The position numbers and the translations under genes were made by a program. The notes under the pieces are model-generated. The model was not told the DNA's origin, did no database searches, and saw nothing but the letters and a program-made list of their open reading frames with translations. Shown here one piece after another: positions 61,069-64,000 of a DNA stretch of 64,000 nucleotides. The DNA is from Cyanoderma ruficeps (taxonomy: Eukaryota > Chordata > Aves > Passeriformes > Timaliidae), in contig VZDJ01007749.1 of the NCBI GenBank assembly GCA_008694505.1, forward strand, positions 3,562,941-3,626,940, written 5' to 3'. Within the stretch, counting starts at the first letter, position 1; each line of letters starts with the position of its first letter.

Positions 61069-63870
61069 TAGAAAGTGAACCTTGTTTTTCACAATCTGAT
61101 GCCAGCTCCCCAGAGCTGCCTGGGGCTTTCTGAGCCCATGCATCGCATTATTGCAGTGACCTTTCTCGCATTGCTTTGGGCTCGGTGTCTGCACACTCTA
61201 CCCCTGTCTGTATTGAAAATAGGATTACTTTTTACTTCCTACCTCAAGAGGCAAATCAAAATCCATAGAGCAGGATTTAAGCCGTTAAGGTATTCCTATT
61301 AATTAGTCTCCTGGAAGTAGAAGAGGCAGAGGGGGAAGATGCAAAGCCCCTTATCTCTGGGGTGGGCTGTGCCTGAGTCTTTGGGGGCTTTTCTGTTTGC
61401 TCTGTTTCTGAGGTAAGTATGCTCACTAATGTCCCGTGGGGGAGAGCAGGGTTTAGCAAACAAAGCCCTGTGAAAAGGGAGAGCCAGAAATAGAAAGGCT
61501 GTGAATATAGAAGCCCCAGGCAGCGTTTTCCTCGCCTGGAAGAAGCTTTCCTTATTACAAAAGCCACCCTCTGACTGGATCTCTGATGGCCCCAAGCAGG
61601 CAGGGGAAAACAAGGCCGTCAAGAGGCAATTTTATTTTTTTTTTTTTAGCCACGGTAAAGACATACCCATAAAAGAGACAGCGGGAGGGAAGGTGGAAAA
61701 GAGAGGGGGAAGAGGGAAACAAAGGGAAGTTGCAGCCAGACCTTTCACTACCTCAGAACAGTCTCGGTGTTAACCCTTTAACTATGCTTTGAGCATCCTC
61801 AAGTCCTGAAAATCTGCTAATTAATCCACAAGCTTGTGCAAAGGTGGAAACTTTGCACAGGCCAAATTTGGACCATGATTTGCTGAAAAAATGCTCTGCT
61901 TGTGGTTGATTCAGTGGTGAAGAGAAGTGTTGGGACCAAGGAGAAAGTTCCTGGGACATAACTTTGACTGCCTGACAGGCAGTAAGTCACTGGTAAGGAG
62001 ACCTGGGGGAGATCTGGCAGTGCAAAGGTAATATCTCACATGCCCACGTTAAGGGTATGGACATGAAGTGCTCTCTGGATAGTGTGACAAGCATTAAAGG
62101 GTTAAAAAAGATCACAAGGCAAGAGGGACTTCTGGCCTTTACAAAGTGATGCTCCTTGCAGAAGACATTCTGTAACATTCCTCTTTTAATCCGCATCTCG
62201 ATTTTTAAAGAAATGTTTTGTATTTTGAGGGAGTAATGGAAATTCACAGAAAACATGAAAACCTGAGAAAGCTCAAACTGATTTCCAGGAAATTTGCTAG
62301 TAACAGATTTCGATTTTGCAGGTAGCAGCAGGCAGACAAAACATGAAGGTGCTTTGTAACATCCCAATACCTTCTCTGTTAATACCCTTCTGATAAATTA
62401 TGTCTTAAAAGGGTTATTACGAGTCTTTAAAGGGTTATAACCATGCTTTTTGTGTCTGTGGCTTCAGAGGGACTGGCCCACACCAGCTGCAATAACCTCT
62501 GTTCCCAGGAGAAGTGTTTTTAGGGATCCAACTTGGAACTGGAAGCTCCAAACACAACTCTTCTGCTTCCACTGTCCCCTTCTCAGCTCGGGTGGCCCTG
62601 CTGTGTCTGACCCAGAAGCTGTGCTGGTGTCTTTTTATGTACACCACCAGTGGGGAATATTGAACGTGGGAAGGAGCAGGTGTGGGGCAAACAAACCAAG
62701 CAGAAATCCTGCAGAAAGCTCCAAGGGGATGTTCCTTGTGGGCAAGTGGCTGGCTCCATAGGTTTGATCCACCAATATTACATTTCTCGTTGATTATTTC
62801 CTAGAGAAAGTCACTGGGTAATTCGAGACCTGAAATAAGGGACATGTGAAAGGCATAGGAACATACGCCTCTATTTTGGGGTCCACATATGTTGCTAACC
62901 TGAATTGCTTGCCCCTAAATCATATCAGATATGTGTGTGGCAGCTAAATACAGTCACAGCTTCTCAGGGAGATGAGGCTGTTGAGGAAGGGTTAAGTAGA
63001 AACAATGGGCCACACTGGGCGAGGGGAAATGCAGGTTGAATACCAGGAAAACATTTCTTCACACTAAGGTCACTTGGGCTGGGAGAGAGGGAAGTGGCAG
63101 CTCAGCCAGCTGCCTTCTCCAGGGGCGGGATGGCTGCGGGGTTGGGGGTGCTGGGAGAAGAGGGATCAGGTTCTGCAGAGATGCTGCCTGGCAGTGTTTT
63201 CTGCCTCTGAGTGCTCATGAGTGGCTGGAAAAGGGAAATGTCCTTATGCTTCTGTGCCCCCGGGGGGGGGTTTTACTTTGGCCCAGCAGCAGGGATGAGC
63301 TCTGAAATAAGTAAGAAGGAAAACCAGGGATTAAGTAAGGAAAAAGGAGTGGCCTTAAAATAATCCATTGGAAGCCTTTACCTGAACAAGCAACAATCAC
63401 TGCCGAGAAATATCTGCAAAGAGAAGTGTGAAAGGGACGCCTTTGGCCACTAACCAAGCTGGTTAGGGATCCCTCCCTGATTGTAGCCTGGGGTGAGGCC
63501 CAGGCTTGGCACTGCAGTGGTGTTTTTGGCAATTTGGACTGCAACAATTCCCTCCACCCCTGTCCTGGTCAGGTCAGCACACAGGAGAAAATTCTGCCTC
63601 TGAAACCTAGTTTTCTGCTGAGCTGGAAGTAAAACATGTTGCTCTAAATGGTAGCTAGATAGGCTGCAGTGTGGATATGTGAAGGTAAGCCTGTGTGCAG
63701 GTATGAAAGAGAAAGTAGATGCAAGTGTAAAATACATAGGATAAATATGAAATCATGGAAGAATTATTTTTTTCATTTAGCTTTTGGGAATATTCAGCCC
63801 TTTGTGCTGAAGATAGTTTATATGTAACAGGAAATGTGGCTCTGAAATATTCCTTTGCTTTTCTGTATTG
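61069..63870. other. Intergenic, nothing certain
   Basis: No gene is recognised. About 63030-63070 has a weak resemblance to a CR1 interior (accaggaaaacatttcttca), too short to call. Confidence 0.6.
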
Positions 63871-63887
63871 TACCTTGCTATAAACAC

Positions 63888-63967
63888 CCCCCCCCAAAAA
63901 ACCAAAACAAAACAACCCAACAAAACAACAACAACAAACAAAAAACCCAAAACCCAAACCAAAAAAA
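63888..63967 (+). repeat. A/C-rich low-complexity tract
   Basis: A C9 run is followed by irregular AAC, AAAC and CCAAA units up to an A7 run. Confidence 0.85.
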
Positions 63968-64000
63968 TATCCTGTCTTTGGAAAACTGATTTTCCTTTTG

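Noticed and set aside
63030..63070. CR1-like fragment
   Set aside because: Only a 20-bp resemblance (ccaggaaaacatttcttcac) to the CR1 interior, too short to support.
1..64000. YPEL5 or LCLAT1 exons expected from LBH synteny
   Set aside because: I compared the frames with the conserved YPEL5 zinc-binding and LCLAT1 N-terminal regions as I know them and found no match.
1..64000. CRISPR arrays, operons, bacterial or phage genes, tRNA or rRNA genes
   Set aside because: No regularly spaced repeats, no cloverleaf or rRNA signatures, and the sequence is clearly vertebrate nuclear DNA.

Overview
The window is nuclear DNA from a bird, most likely a songbird. The evidence is several 3'-end fragments of CR1 LINEs (the dominant avian retrotransposon), gag-type endogenous retrovirus sequence of a style I associate with passerine genomes, GT-AG introns, CpG islands, and a very low coding density. 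Almost every open reading frame is a chance frame in non-coding DNA. I find one vertebrate gene that I can name with confidence and one long retroviral reading frame.

The gene is LBH (limb bud and heart development) on the plus strand. It has a CpG-island promoter near 27.7 kb and three coding exons (27939-27964, 28728-28830, 37310-37510) that join to a 109-residue acidic protein. A 3' UTR of about 2.3 kb ends at an AATAAA signal at 39768. The promoter is compact: a palindromic CRE, a five-tract G-quadruplex motif, and a CArG/TATA-like box lie within 60 bp. A MEF2 site and a 23-bp palindrome lie further upstream. The 3' splice site before the last exon has been tandemly duplicated.

Layout: 1-2.85 kb is non-coding. 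Between 2.85 and 9.3 kb, two diverged copies of an unidentified repeat in the same orientation bracket an intact 436-codon minus-strand Gag-like reading frame (6504-7814). 9.5-10.9 kb is AT-rich non-coding DNA. A CR1 fragment (10.96-11.64 kb) abuts an orphan CpG island (11.78-12.2 kb). A second orphan CpG island sits at 19.5-19.9 kb. LBH occupies 27.8-39.8 kb. The remainder to 64 kb is intergenic, with CR1 fragments at 45.5, 51.6 and 58.3 kb, a probable solo LTR at 60.5-61.1 kb, one poly-T tract ending in an unresolved base, and simple repeats.

I looked for the neighbours expected from vertebrate synteny, YPEL5 and LCLAT1, and saw no exon of either. I found no RNA genes. No CRISPR, operon or other prokaryote-type structure is present, and I did not find a clear new biological system. 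The best leads are the retained Gag-like frame between diverged repeats, the duplicated LBH splice acceptor, and the two CpG islands without a gene.
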